NCBI GenBank assembly: GCA_019686135.1
Contig: JADGHL010000012.1
Location: 1-64,000 of the forward strand
DNA length: 64,000 nucleotides
Origin: Myxococcaceae bacterium
GTDB taxonomy: Bacteria > Myxococcota > Myxococcia > Myxococcales > Myxococcaceae
Direction of reading: 5' to 3'
The notes under the pieces are model-generated. The model saw only the letters and a program-made list of their open reading frames with translations. It was not told the DNA's origin and made no database searches. Positions 44,961 to 55,970 of the stretch are shown piece after piece. The stretch's first letter is position 1, and every line of letters begins with the position of its first letter. The position numbers and the translations under genes were made by a program.

Positions 44961-45362
44961 TCAGCGCTTCGCGATCGCCATGCGAGCGGTTTCGCGCCTC
45001 ACGGTGGCCGCTTCGACCTGGTAGCGCGCGTCTTCCGCGGTCATGCCTTTCATGCGCGCCTGCGCTTCCTCCAGCCGGCGCTTCGCCGCTTCGACGTCGA
45101 TGTTCGCCGCCGGTTCCGCCTGATCGGCGAGGACGCGGACCGTGTCGTTGGCGACCTGCACGAAGCCGCCGGCCACGAACCAGACTTGCTGGCTGCCGCC
45201 CTCGCGGACGGTCAGCGGGCCCGGCTCCACGAGGGAGAGGAACGGGGTGTGTCCGGGGCGCACGCCGAAGAGGCCCTCGCCACCGGGGACGATCGCCTCG
45301 TCCGCCTGGACCTGCAGCATCCGCCGCTCGGGGGTGACGATCTCGACGGTGATCTTCGCCAT
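44961..45362 (-). CDS. atpC: ATP synthase F1 epsilon subunit
   Basis: A 133-residue epsilon subunit: beta-sandwich N-terminus (ITVEIVTPERRMLQVQADEA, VPGGEGLFGVRPGHTPFL, FVAGGFVQVANDTVRVLAD) and a two-helix C-terminal hairpin (VEAAKRRLEEAQARMKGM, ATVRRETARMAIAKR). It links rotation to catalysis in F1. The ATG lies 1 bp after the stop of the exported-protein gene, which separates it from atpD. Confidence 0.95.
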   Translation of the reverse strand: MAKITVEIVTPERRMLQVQADEAIVPGGEGLFGVRPGHTPFLSLVEPGPLTVREGGSQQVWFVAGGFVQVANDTVRVLADQAEPAANIDVEAAKRRLEEAQARMKGMTAEDARYQVEAATVRRETARMAIAKR

Positions 45363-45363
45363 G

Positions 45364-45924
45364 TCAAAACTCCAGCGTGTGCGTCTTGTGGTCGAGCGTG
45401 ACGAGCTCGACCTTGCCCTGCTCGTTCAGTTTCGGCGGGATTCCCCGCACCCCGGCCACGCCCTCCAGCCACTTGAAGTGCTTCTCGTACTGCCGCACGT
45501 CCTCCAGCGACTCCCGCGTCCGCATCAGCTGGTTCAGCACGAGCCGCCGATCCGCCTCTCCGTCCCGCCCATAGCGCGCCGCCACCACCGCATACGTCCA
45601 CGCCGCCCGCTTCGCCTTCCGCGACGGCCGCCGCACAGGCTTCTTCGGCAGCGTGTACAGCACCCAGACCTTCTCGCCGTCGTCCGAGGCGAAATACAGA
45701 TCGTCCGCGGTGCCTACGCACCGCTCCAGCGTCCAGTGCGGCGCGTCCTCCTTGAGCACCTCGAGGCGGCACTTCCCCTCGCCCAGTTCCACCAACCTCA
45801 CGCCATAGCGACCGCTGTGGGACAGCCGCACGCGCGAGGACTTCGGCTCTTCGGCCCGGGCGCACAGAGCGAGACCGAGCGCCGCGACGGCTGCCCAGGC
45901 GACGGTGCGCGTGTGCAGCCTCAC
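45364..45924 (-). CDS. Exported protein encoded between atpD and atpC
   Basis: A 186-residue protein with a signal peptide (TVAWAAVAALGLALCARA). The mature part is a beta-rich segment (SGRYGVRLVELGEGKCRLEVL, DLYFASDDGEKVWVLYTLP), a basic linker (KKPVRRPSRKAKRA) and a helical stretch rich in Arg/Glu. No known motif. It starts 4 bp after atpD and ends 1 bp before atpC, so all three share a transcript. A periplasmic protein in an F1 gene pair is unusual. Function unknown. Confidence 0.8.
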   Translation of the reverse strand: MRLHTRTVAWAAVAALGLALCARAEEPKSSRVRLSHSGRYGVRLVELGEGKCRLEVLKEDAPHWTLERCVGTADDLYFASDDGEKVWVLYTLPKKPVRRPSRKAKRAAWTYAVVAARYGRDGEADRRLVLNQLMRTRESLEDVRQYEKHFKWLEGVAGVRGIPPKLNEQGKVELVTLDHKTHTLEF

Positions 45925-45928
45925 GGGT

Positions 45929-47695
<1,767 letters not shown>

Positions 47696-48574
47696 ATGAA
47701 GATGTGTCTGGAGAGGAAAAGCCGGATCGCCGTCGCGGTGGGCTGGGTGGCCGCGCAAGCGTTGATCGGACTGGCGTGCGGTCAGAGCCACAGCGGCGAC
47801 GACCCGGGTGCCAGGCCTCCATCGCAACAGGCGCACGAGGAGCCGGTGCCGGCGCAGAGCGGGCAAAACCCGCAGCTTCTCGCCGGGCGGCTCGCCGCGG
47901 ATCGCCTGGCGCGTGTGCCGTCGGAGTGGGAGCCGTCGGATCGGGACGGGGGCGCACTCGCCGACTCGGACTGGGACGGCGTGCCCGACGGCGACGACCA
48001 CTGCCCCTGGGTCCCCAATGAAGATCAATGCGACACCGACGGCGACGGGCTCGGGGATGTGTGTGACAACTGCCCCGAGGTCCTCAACCCGGATCAGCGC
48101 GACAGCGACTGGGACGGCGCGGGCGACGCGTGCGAGTACCCGCCGGAGAAGCCCGACGCGGGTCGGCCGCAGGAAGGCCGGATGACCGGCGGCGGCAGCG
48201 TGTTCACGGCCGCGGGGGCGCGGGTGACGCACGGCTTCCAGCTCCGCTGCGACGCGGACGATCCGAGGCAGAACCTGGAGGTGAACTGGGGCGGTGGCAA
48301 CCGCTTCCACCTCACCGATCTGGACACTGCGGTCTGCGAGGACACCGGACTGGACGAAGCGCCACCCGAGGCGGGCTTCGACACGTTCCGCGGTACCGGC
48401 ACCGGCCGGTACAACGGCGAGGACGGCGCCACCATCGTCTTCACCTTCACAGACGATGGCGAGCCCGGCGTGGACGACACGGCAACCCTGGAGATCCGCG
48501 ACGCGGCCGGGAATCTCGTGCTGCAGGTGTCCGGCGAGGTCGACCGCGGGAACCATCAGGCACACCGGCGGTGA
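47696..48574 (+). CDS. Lipoprotein with thrombospondin type 3-like repeats
   Basis: A 292-residue lipoprotein (GLACGQ lipobox). Calcium-binding type 3 repeats appear in the middle: [40 protein letters not shown] and [14 protein letters not shown]. The C-terminal ~125 residues begin [10 protein letters not shown] and form a beta domain with Cys and a [11 protein letters not shown] segment, similar to post-anchor domains of secreted myxobacterial and actinobacterial proteins. AAGGAG lies 8 nt before ATG. Calcium-stabilised surface protein; ligand unknown. Confidence 0.85.
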   Translation: MKMCLERKSRIAVAVGWVAAQALIGLACGQSHSGDDPGARPPSQQAHEEPVPAQSGQNPQLLAGRLAADRLARVPSEWEPSDRDGGALADSDWDGVPDGDDHCPWVPNEDQCDTDGDGLGDVCDNCPEVLNPDQRDSDWDGAGDACEYPPEKPDAGRPQEGRMTGGGSVFTAAGARVTHGFQLRCDADDPRQNLEVNWGGGNRFHLTDLDTAVCEDTGLDEAPPEAGFDTFRGTGTGRYNGEDGATIVFTFTDDGEPGVDDTATLEIRDAAGNLVLQVSGEVDRGNHQAHRR

Positions 48575-48901
48575 AGTCCTGAGCACCTCCGCCAGCAGCT
48601 CCCGGGCCCGCGGAGGTCCCCCGGCGCGGTGTGGTCGGCTCGCGCCGGCATCGCGGTTTCGGGGAGGTCACGTCGACCGGCTCGGAGCAGGTGCGGCCCG
48701 ACACGCCGTGCCTTTGCACGTAGCGGCTGTGCTCGCGCCGAAGAACGGGTGCGCCTGCCTCGTCGGCTCGAATCGAGCCAACCAGACCGGAACGCGCCGG
48801 AGGCGCGATTCAGCGGAGGACGGCGGTCACGTGCGTCCCCGGCGCCGCGGCGGCGGAAGACGAAGGGGACCCGGGTGGCTGACCTCGTCGGATCCGGCGA
48901 C
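48575..48901. other. Gene-free sequence before element copy B
   Basis: No gene was accepted; GCCTCGTCGGCTCGAATCGAGCC near 48760 contains a short inverted repeat (GGCTCGAATCGAGCC). Confidence 0.4.
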
Positions 48902-48978
48902 GCAACAATTCTTCCCCGGTGCGGTAGTCGCCGGTCCTTAAACGTGCTGAGGCACGCACCCGAGGAAGAATCGTTGCC
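48902..48978 (-). repeat. ~80-bp inverted-end element, copy B
   Basis: The ends GCAACAATTCTTCCCCGG and CGAGGAAGAATCGTTGCC are inverted repeats. Read on the minus strand, the interior has AAGGACCGGCGACTACCGCAC, nearly the same as AAGGACCATCGACCACCGCAC in copy C. It lies upstream of the CxxCH lipoprotein gene. Confidence 0.68.
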
Positions 48979-49090
48979 GGCCGTCCCGGCGCGGCGCCTA
49001 GCTGCTTCGCCCACCGAGCAGGCCGGATCCGGCGTATCCGTCCCCGCACCCCGTCGGGTCGCGGTCGTGGTACACGACTCCACGTCCAAG

Positions 49091-49816
49091 ATGCGCGCGA
49101 TGCGACTGCATGCCCTCGCCCCCCTGGCGCTGGTGTTGCTCCTCGCCGGATGCGGCGGGAGCTCGTCGGAGCCCGATGGTGGGACGCCGGCTTCGGGCTG
49201 TCGCGCGCCGTCTGGGGTCAACGCGGCGCCGCAGTCGATCGACGAGACGGTCACGCTCATCAACGCGCTGCCGAAGCCGCTGACGCTCTCCTGCTTCCTG
49301 GAGAGCCTCGATCGCCCGCTGCGGATCTCCGCCTCGGAGAGCACCTTCAGCGCGCAGCCTGCGAACGGCACGCGGAGCCCGCGGGTCTTCCTCTTCTCCG
49401 GTCCGCTGGTCGTCTCGGTCGTGCCCGAAGGTCCGGGGCTCCCGCTGCTCGAGTTGAGCGAGCTCGGTCCGAACGCGCGCTCGGTGAAGGCGGAGATCCA
49501 CTTCCCGGTGGAGGGGCCGCTCGCGCCCGAGGCGCCGTTCGCCCGCGTGGTGCAGAACGGCTCCGGCACGAGCTGCGGGACCTGCCACGGTCAGGAACAG
49601 CCGGAGCGGACCCTCAACGGGACCACGGTCTACTCGTCGCGCGCGCTCCAGCCGGCACCGCAGGAGCTGGTTCCGGTGGAGTCGGTGCGCGGCGAAGCGC
49701 AGAAGTGTGACGAGGCCGCGGAGCCGGAGCGCTGCGTACTTCTGAAGGCGATCTTCTCGCACGGCGCGGTGGAGCATCAGCCGTTCCCTGCGGACCTGCC
49801 CACCATCTACGACTGA
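49091..49816 (+). CDS. Lipoprotein with a single CxxCH haem-type motif
   Basis: A 241-residue lipoprotein (LLAGCGG). A beta-rich N-terminal part contains LTLSCFLESLDRPLRISASE and VFLFSGPLVVSVVPEG; near residue 160 comes GTSCGTCHGQEQPERT, a c-type haem-binding CxxCH. Two more Cys follow (KCDEAAEPERC). The motif suggests a mono-haem cytochrome-like domain, though a distal Met is not obvious. The first of two near ATG codons was used; neither has a strong ribosome binding site. Confidence 0.75.
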   Translation: MRAMRLHALAPLALVLLLAGCGGSSSEPDGGTPASGCRAPSGVNAAPQSIDETVTLINALPKPLTLSCFLESLDRPLRISASESTFSAQPANGTRSPRVFLFSGPLVVSVVPEGPGLPLLELSELGPNARSVKAEIHFPVEGPLAPEAPFARVVQNGSGTSCGTCHGQEQPERTLNGTTVYSSRALQPAPQELVPVESVRGEAQKCDEAAEPERCVLLKAIFSHGAVEHQPFPADLPTIYD

Positions 49817-49845
49817 GCACCGGCGCAGCGTGCTAGACGGGCGGC

Positions 49846-50607
49846 GTGGACGCGCTGCTCTCCGTTTTCGCCTGGGCGATGATGGTGGTGATCGTCATCG
49901 CCGGCTTCTTCATCCAGCTCGTGCTCTTCGTGCTCACCGCGCCGTTCGACCGCGGGCGGCGCATCAGCGGGCGGTGGCTGCGGCTGATGGCGGTGGGCTT
50001 CGCGAAGGTGAGCCCGTTCTGGCACTTCCGCATCCACGGCGAGGCGCCCGCGCGGCCCACGCGCCGGACGGTGGTGGTCAGCAACCACGTCTCGAACGCC
50101 GACGTGTTCCTCATCTCGCTGCTCCCCTGGGAGATGAAGTGGCTGGCGAAGTCGGAGCTCTTCAAGGTGCCCTTCGTCGGGTGGTCGCTGTGGCTTGCAG
50201 GAGATGTCCCGGTGACGCGTGGGCAGAAGGCGTCCGGGCACCACGCGCTGGAGCTGTGCAAGCGCTGGCTGGAGCGCGGCGTCCCGGTGGCGATCTTCCC
50301 CGAGGGCACGCGCTCGGCGTCCGGCGAGCTGGGCGCCTTCAAGGAGGGCGCCTTCAAGCTGGCGATCGACGCGCACGCCGACATCCTCCCGGTGGCGGTG
50401 GCGGGCACGCGCCGCGCGCTGCCCAAGCACAGCTGGAAGTTCGGGCGCGCGCGCGGGCTTCTGGCGGTGGGTCAGCCGCTCTCCACCGAGGGGCTCGGGC
50501 CGGGTGACGTGGAGGCGCTCAAGGCAAAGGCCCGGGCGGCGATCGAATCGCTGCGCGCGACGATCGTCCCGCTCACGGAGATCGACGAGGATCGGGCGAC
50601 GACATGA
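49846..50607 (+). CDS. plsC: 1-acyl-sn-glycerol-3-phosphate acyltransferase-like (PlsC)
   Basis: A 253-residue acyltransferase: membrane-anchoring N-terminal helix (VIVIAGFFIQLVLFVLTAPF), the HX4D motif in VVSNHVSNADVF, a glycerol-phosphate-binding segment in FVGWSLWLAGDVPVTRG and FPEGTRS. It should transfer an acyl chain to lysophosphatidic acid in phospholipid synthesis. GTG start; ATGA overlap with the next gene. Confidence 0.88.
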   Translation: MDALLSVFAWAMMVVIVIAGFFIQLVLFVLTAPFDRGRRISGRWLRLMAVGFAKVSPFWHFRIHGEAPARPTRRTVVVSNHVSNADVFLISLLPWEMKWLAKSELFKVPFVGWSLWLAGDVPVTRGQKASGHHALELCKRWLERGVPVAIFPEGTRSASGELGAFKEGAFKLAIDAHADILPVAVAGTRRALPKHSWKFGRARGLLAVGQPLSTEGLGPGDVEALKAKARAAIESLRATIVPLTEIDEDRATT

Positions 50608-51281
50608 ACGCTCCCGCCGTGCATCCCGACTACCTTCGCCCCACCACGTTCGTAGATGCCGATCACCCCGCGGTGATCGCCTTCGCCGAACGCCACCGTT
50701 CGCCCGAAGGCCCGGTCGCCACCGCGGTGGCGCTCTTCTACGCCGTGCGCGACGGCTACCGATACAACCCGTACGACGTCAGCCTCGAACCCGCGGGCTA
50801 CCGCGCCAGCGGGACGTTGCAGCGATCGTTCGAACGCGGCGGACATTGCATCGACAAGGCGCTGTTGCTCGCGGCCGCCGCGCGCGCGGTGGGGATCCCC
50901 AGCAGGCTGCACTTCGCCAACGTCCGCAACCACATCGGCACGGCGAAGCTGGAGGCGGTCCTGGGGACCGACCTGCTGGTCTTCCACGGGTACACCGAGC
51001 TCTACCTCGAGGGCCGCTGGGTCGCCGCGACGCCCGCGTTCAACAAGGAGCTGTGCGCGAAGCTCGGCGTGCCGCCGCTGGACTGGGACGGCCGGTCCGA
51101 CGCCATCTTCCAGGCGTTCGCTCCCGGCGGCACGAAGTTCATGGAGTACGTCGAGGACCACGGCACCTTCGCCGACCTCCCGTTCGCGCGGATGATCGCC
51201 GAGTGGCAGAAGCACTACCCGAAGGTCCGATCCGGCACCTGGCCACAGCGGATGGAAGCCCTCGCCGCGACGGAGAGCTGA
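50604..51281 (+). CDS. Transglutaminase-like protein
   Basis: A 225-residue protein of the transglutaminase/NlpC-like superfamily. Catalytic Cys in GGHCIDKALLLAAAARAVGIP and His in VFHGYTELYLEGRWVAATPAFN are in the expected order; the Asp is less clear (TPAFN). No signal peptide. Start overlaps plsC (ATGA), implying joint translation. Homologues act as peptidases or amide hydrolases, but substrate is unknown. Confidence 0.85.
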   Translation: MNAPAVHPDYLRPTTFVDADHPAVIAFAERHRSPEGPVATAVALFYAVRDGYRYNPYDVSLEPAGYRASGTLQRSFERGGHCIDKALLLAAAARAVGIPSRLHFANVRNHIGTAKLEAVLGTDLLVFHGYTELYLEGRWVAATPAFNKELCAKLGVPPLDWDGRSDAIFQAFAPGGTKFMEYVEDHGTFADLPFARMIAEWQKHYPKVRSGTWPQRMEALAATES

Positions 51282-51360
51282 CGTTCGCGCCGCCCACTAC
51301 CTTGCGAAGGACACCAACTTCGCGTGGCGGCGGCGGCGCGGAACCGGCAAGCTGCGCCGG

Positions 51361-52632
<1,272 letters not shown>

Positions 52633-52639
52633 ACCCAGG

Positions 52640-53629
52640 ATGCCCACAGGTCGACCGCGGATGGACCGCGCGGTGCTGGACCTCGCCGCGGACGTACGCG
52701 AGGGATTGTCCGCCAACCCGAGGCGGCTGCCGCCGCGGCTGTTCTACGACGCCGAGGGCAGCGCGCTCTTCGAGGAGATCACCCGGCTGCCGGAGTACTA
52801 CCTGACCCGCACCGAGGAGGCGCTGCTCGAGCGGCACGCGGGCGAGATGATCGCCGCGGCCTCGCAGGGCGAACGCCTCACCGCGGTCGAGCTGGGCGCG
52901 GGCAGCGCACGGAAGACAGTGCACCTGTTGCGCGCGCTGGTGCAGGCGCAAGGTGGCGGCGTGTTCGTCCCGGTGGATGTCTCCCCCGCGGCGCTGGAGC
53001 TGGCGCGCGCGTCGGTGACCGCGGCGGTGCCCGGGCTCAGCGTAGAACCGCTGGAGGGCCGCTACCGGATCGCGCTCGAAGCGTTGCGCCACCGCCCCGG
53101 CCGCAAGCTGGTGCTGTTCATCGGCTCGTCGATCGGCAACTTCGATCCCGACGAGGCGCTGGAGCTGTTGCGCGACTTTCGCGCCGGCCTGTCCGAGGGG
53201 GATTCGCTTTTGCTCGGCACCGACCTCGCCAAGGATCCGGCAATCCTCCAGCGCGCCTACGACGACGACGCCGGCGTGACGGCGCGGTTCAACAAGAACG
53301 TGCTCGCGCGCATCAACCGCGAGCTGGGCGGCAACTTCGACCTGGATGCCTTCCGCCACGTCGCGCTCTGGAACCTGGAGCGCTCGCGGATCGAGATGCA
53401 CCTGGAGAGCACCCGCGAACAGGATGTCACCATCGCCGCGCTGGACCTCACGGTGCACTTCGCGCAGGGCGAGCGGCTGCACACCGAGAACAGCTACAAG
53501 TTCGACCCCGCCCGGGTGGACGCGCTCTTGACCGCCGCCGGCTTTTCGCCCCGGCAGCGGTGGACGGATCCGCCGGGCTGGTTTGCGCTCACCCTGGCCT
53601 CGCCGGGCGTGACGACCGACGACCGATGA
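52640..53629 (+). CDS. egtD: L-histidine N-alpha-methyltransferase EgtD
   Basis: A 329-residue SAM-dependent enzyme with FYDAEGSALFEEITRLPEYYLTRTE, SAM motif VELGAGSARKT, FIGSSIGNFDP and FNKNVLARINRELGGNFD, all EgtD hallmarks. It makes hercynine from histidine, the step before EgtB. A short basic start (MPTGRPRMDRAVLDLAADVREG) and AAAGGAG upstream support the ATG. Its stop overlaps the next start (ATGA). Confidence 0.95.
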   Translation: MPTGRPRMDRAVLDLAADVREGLSANPRRLPPRLFYDAEGSALFEEITRLPEYYLTRTEEALLERHAGEMIAAASQGERLTAVELGAGSARKTVHLLRALVQAQGGGVFVPVDVSPAALELARASVTAAVPGLSVEPLEGRYRIALEALRHRPGRKLVLFIGSSIGNFDPDEALELLRDFRAGLSEGDSLLLGTDLAKDPAILQRAYDDDAGVTARFNKNVLARINRELGGNFDLDAFRHVALWNLERSRIEMHLESTREQDVTIAALDLTVHFAQGERLHTENSYKFDPARVDALLTAAGFSPRQRWTDPPGWFALTLASPGVTTDDR

Positions 53630-54345
53630 CGAAAATCCTCATCGTCTACACGCGGCTGTACACGAGCTGCCTGACCGCGGCGCTCCGCGGAATCGCCAGA
53701 AACCCCTGGACGCTGCTTCTGCCCATCGGGCTGGCGGTGACCTTCAACCTGGTGGTGCTCCCGCTGGTGGGATCGCTCGGGGTTTTGGGCGGCATCGCCC
53801 TCGCGCTCGCGTTCGATGCGCTCTACAGCTGCTACCTCTATTTCACCGGCGAGGTGGTGGCGTCCTCGCGCGTGACGCTGCGGGAGCTCAAGGCCAGCTT
53901 CGGCGCCTACTTCTGGTCGCTGATGAACCTGTTCTTCGTGCTCTGGGTGGTGGACCTGCTGCTGGGCCTTCTGGTCCGCGGCAGTCCCAATGGCGCGTTG
54001 ATCGCCAACGCGGTGTGGCTGGTGCTGCTCATCCTCCTCAACCCCGCGCCGGAGATCATCTACGTGCGCCGCACGCACAACGGCCTTGAGACCGTGCAGG
54101 CGTCGATCCGCTTCCTGCAGGAGCAGTGGATCGAATGGTTCGTGCCGAACCTGCTGCTCCTCCTGGGCGCGTATCTCCTCGTCACGCGCGTGCTGTCCCG
54201 GCTGCCGCCCGGGCTGACGCTCCTCGCCCTGCTTGTCGCGGGCGCGCTCTTCCACGTGGCAATGGTCTTCCGTGGGCACCTCTTCCGCGCGCTCGACGGC
54301 AGCAGCCACCGCCAGCGGATGTTCCGCTACCGAAATGCTGGCTGA
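53626..54345 (+). CDS. Membrane protein coupled to egtD
   Basis: A 239-residue polytopic inner-membrane protein with about five helices (LLLPIGLAVTFNLVVLPLVG, VLGGIALALAFDALYSCYLY, LFFVLWVVDLLLGLLV, NAVWLVLLILL, NLLLLLGAYLLV). No transporter signature is evident. Because its ATG overlaps the egtD stop it is probably co-translated; a role in ergothioneine export or unrelated envelope function are both open. Confidence 0.72.
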   Translation: MTKILIVYTRLYTSCLTAALRGIARNPWTLLLPIGLAVTFNLVVLPLVGSLGVLGGIALALAFDALYSCYLYFTGEVVASSRVTLRELKASFGAYFWSLMNLFFVLWVVDLLLGLLVRGSPNGALIANAVWLVLLILLNPAPEIIYVRRTHNGLETVQASIRFLQEQWIEWFVPNLLLLLGAYLLVTRVLSRLPPGLTLLALLVAGALFHVAMVFRGHLFRALDGSSHRQRMFRYRNAG

Positions 54346-54403
54346 TCCGGATTTCAGGCTTCATCCGGAGCGGCATTGCTGCTAGAAGGGCGCCGCTCCC
54401 AAC

Positions 54404-55894
54404 ATGGATGCTGCATCGCCTTCTGACATCCACGGCGCGTCCGCGCCGGGAACGAAATCGTTGTGGCGAGAGGATGCCGTCTGGCTAACGCTTGCGTTCG
54501 CTTTCGGCCTGCACCTGTGGGTGGCGGTCACCTGGCCCACCGAGGTGTGGCGGGATGAGATCTTCCAGACCCTGGAACAGGCGCACCGCCTCGCGTTCGG
54601 CTACGGGATCGTCCCCTGGGAGTTCCGCACCGGGATCCGTTCGTGGCTCGTGCCGGGGCTGCTCGCCGGCGTGATGAAGCTCGCGCCGGAGTCCACCGGC
54701 AGCCGGGGCGTGCTCTTCCTCGTGAACGTCGCGCTCTGCTTCGCCTCGCTGGCACCGGTGGCGACGGCGATCGCCTGGGCGCGGCGGGCGGGCATCCGCG
54801 CGGCGTGGGTCGCGGGCCTTGTGTGCGCGATCTGGTTCGAGCTGGTGTTCTTCTCCAGCAAGGCGCTCACCGAGGTGTTCGCCGGCTACGCGCTGGCGGC
54901 GGCGCTCTTGTGGACGGTGCGCGCGCGCGAGGAGAAAGGGCGGCGGCCGCTGCTTGTCGCCGGCGCGCTGCTGGGCCTCGTGCTGGGCCTTCGCTTCCAC
55001 CTCGCCCCCGCAGCGCTGGTGGCCTTCTGGTGGGCGTGCCGGGACGACTGGAAGCGCTGGGGCTGGATGGCGCTGGGCGCGGGTGCGGTGCTGCTGGGGT
55101 TCGGGCTTCTGGACGCGGTGACCTGGTCGTGGCCGTTCCAGTCGATCCTCCTCAACTTCTGGATCAACGTGGTGGAGCACAAAGCCGAGAGCTTCGGCGA
55201 GAGCCCGGTCTGGGAGTACCCGGTGTCGCTGGCGCGGGTGTGGGGCTGGGGGGCGATTCCCCTGCTCGTCCTCGGCGCTCTCGGTGCGCGGCGGGCGCCG
55301 GTGCTGGCGTGGGCCGCGCTGGCGATTCTCGTCAGCCACTCCTTCGTCTCGCACAAGGAGTACCGCTTCCTCTTCCCGCTGCTGGTGCTGGTGGTGCTGG
55401 CGGCGGCGCTGGGGATCGTCGAGCTTCTGCGGACGCGACGGCGGCTCGGGCTCTTGGGCGCCCTGGCCTTCCTCTTCGCGTCCGCCAGCGGCGCCCTCCG
55501 GTACGATTTCCGCGACATGGCGCCGCTGGCGGAGAACGCCGACAAGAAGGAACCCATGAACGTGTGGACCTTCCGGCGCGGCGAGCTGGAGGTGATGCGC
55601 CTGGCCGGCATGCAGCCGGACCTCTGCGGGCTGGGCATCTTCGTGCTCGGCTGGGGCGACACCGGCGGCTACACGTGGCTGCATCGCGACGTGCCCTTCC
55701 TCGAGTTCCGCCCCGAGCACCCGCCGGAGCGGGTCCTCTACGCCAACTACGCGATCGGCCCCCGGTCGCTGGGCGAGAGCTGGGGGCCCTACAGCGTGGT
55801 GCGATGCGAGTACGACGCCTGCCTGCTGAAGCGGCCGGGCGGGTGCTCGGGCCAGTACGACCTCAACGTCGAGCTCGCGCGGACGGGGCACTGA
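54404..55894 (+). CDS. GT22-like (Alg9/PIG-B-type) mannosyltransferase
   Basis: A 496-residue polytopic glycosyltransferase. WRDEIFQTLEQAHRLAFGYG, then VPWEFRTGIRSWLVPG, is the Asp-Glu loop and second loop of GT22 dolichol/polyprenol-dependent mannosyltransferases, and SHKEYRFLFPLL is their HKE-x-RF signature. Ten or so helices follow. In eukaryotes the family builds N-glycan and GPI cores; bacterial members decorate lipids or cell-surface glycans from a polyprenyl donor. Substrate here is unknown. It stands alone between two unrelated genes. Confidence 0.85.
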   Translation: MDAASPSDIHGASAPGTKSLWREDAVWLTLAFAFGLHLWVAVTWPTEVWRDEIFQTLEQAHRLAFGYGIVPWEFRTGIRSWLVPGLLAGVMKLAPESTGSRGVLFLVNVALCFASLAPVATAIAWARRAGIRAAWVAGLVCAIWFELVFFSSKALTEVFAGYALAAALLWTVRAREEKGRRPLLVAGALLGLVLGLRFHLAPAALVAFWWACRDDWKRWGWMALGAGAVLLGFGLLDAVTWSWPFQSILLNFWINVVEHKAESFGESPVWEYPVSLARVWGWGAIPLLVLGALGARRAPVLAWAALAILVSHSFVSHKEYRFLFPLLVLVVLAAALGIVELLRTRRRLGLLGALAFLFASASGALRYDFRDMAPLAENADKKEPMNVWTFRRGELEVMRLAGMQPDLCGLGIFVLGWGDTGGYTWLHRDVPFLEFRPEHPPERVLYANYAIGPRSLGESWGPYSVVRCEYDACLLKRPGGCSGQYDLNVELARTGH

Positions 55895-55970
55895 GCCTTC
55901 CGGCGCGCCGGGCAGGCCGCCGCCCGCCGGCTCGTTGTTGGGATTTGACGCGCATCCCGACATTTCGCGG

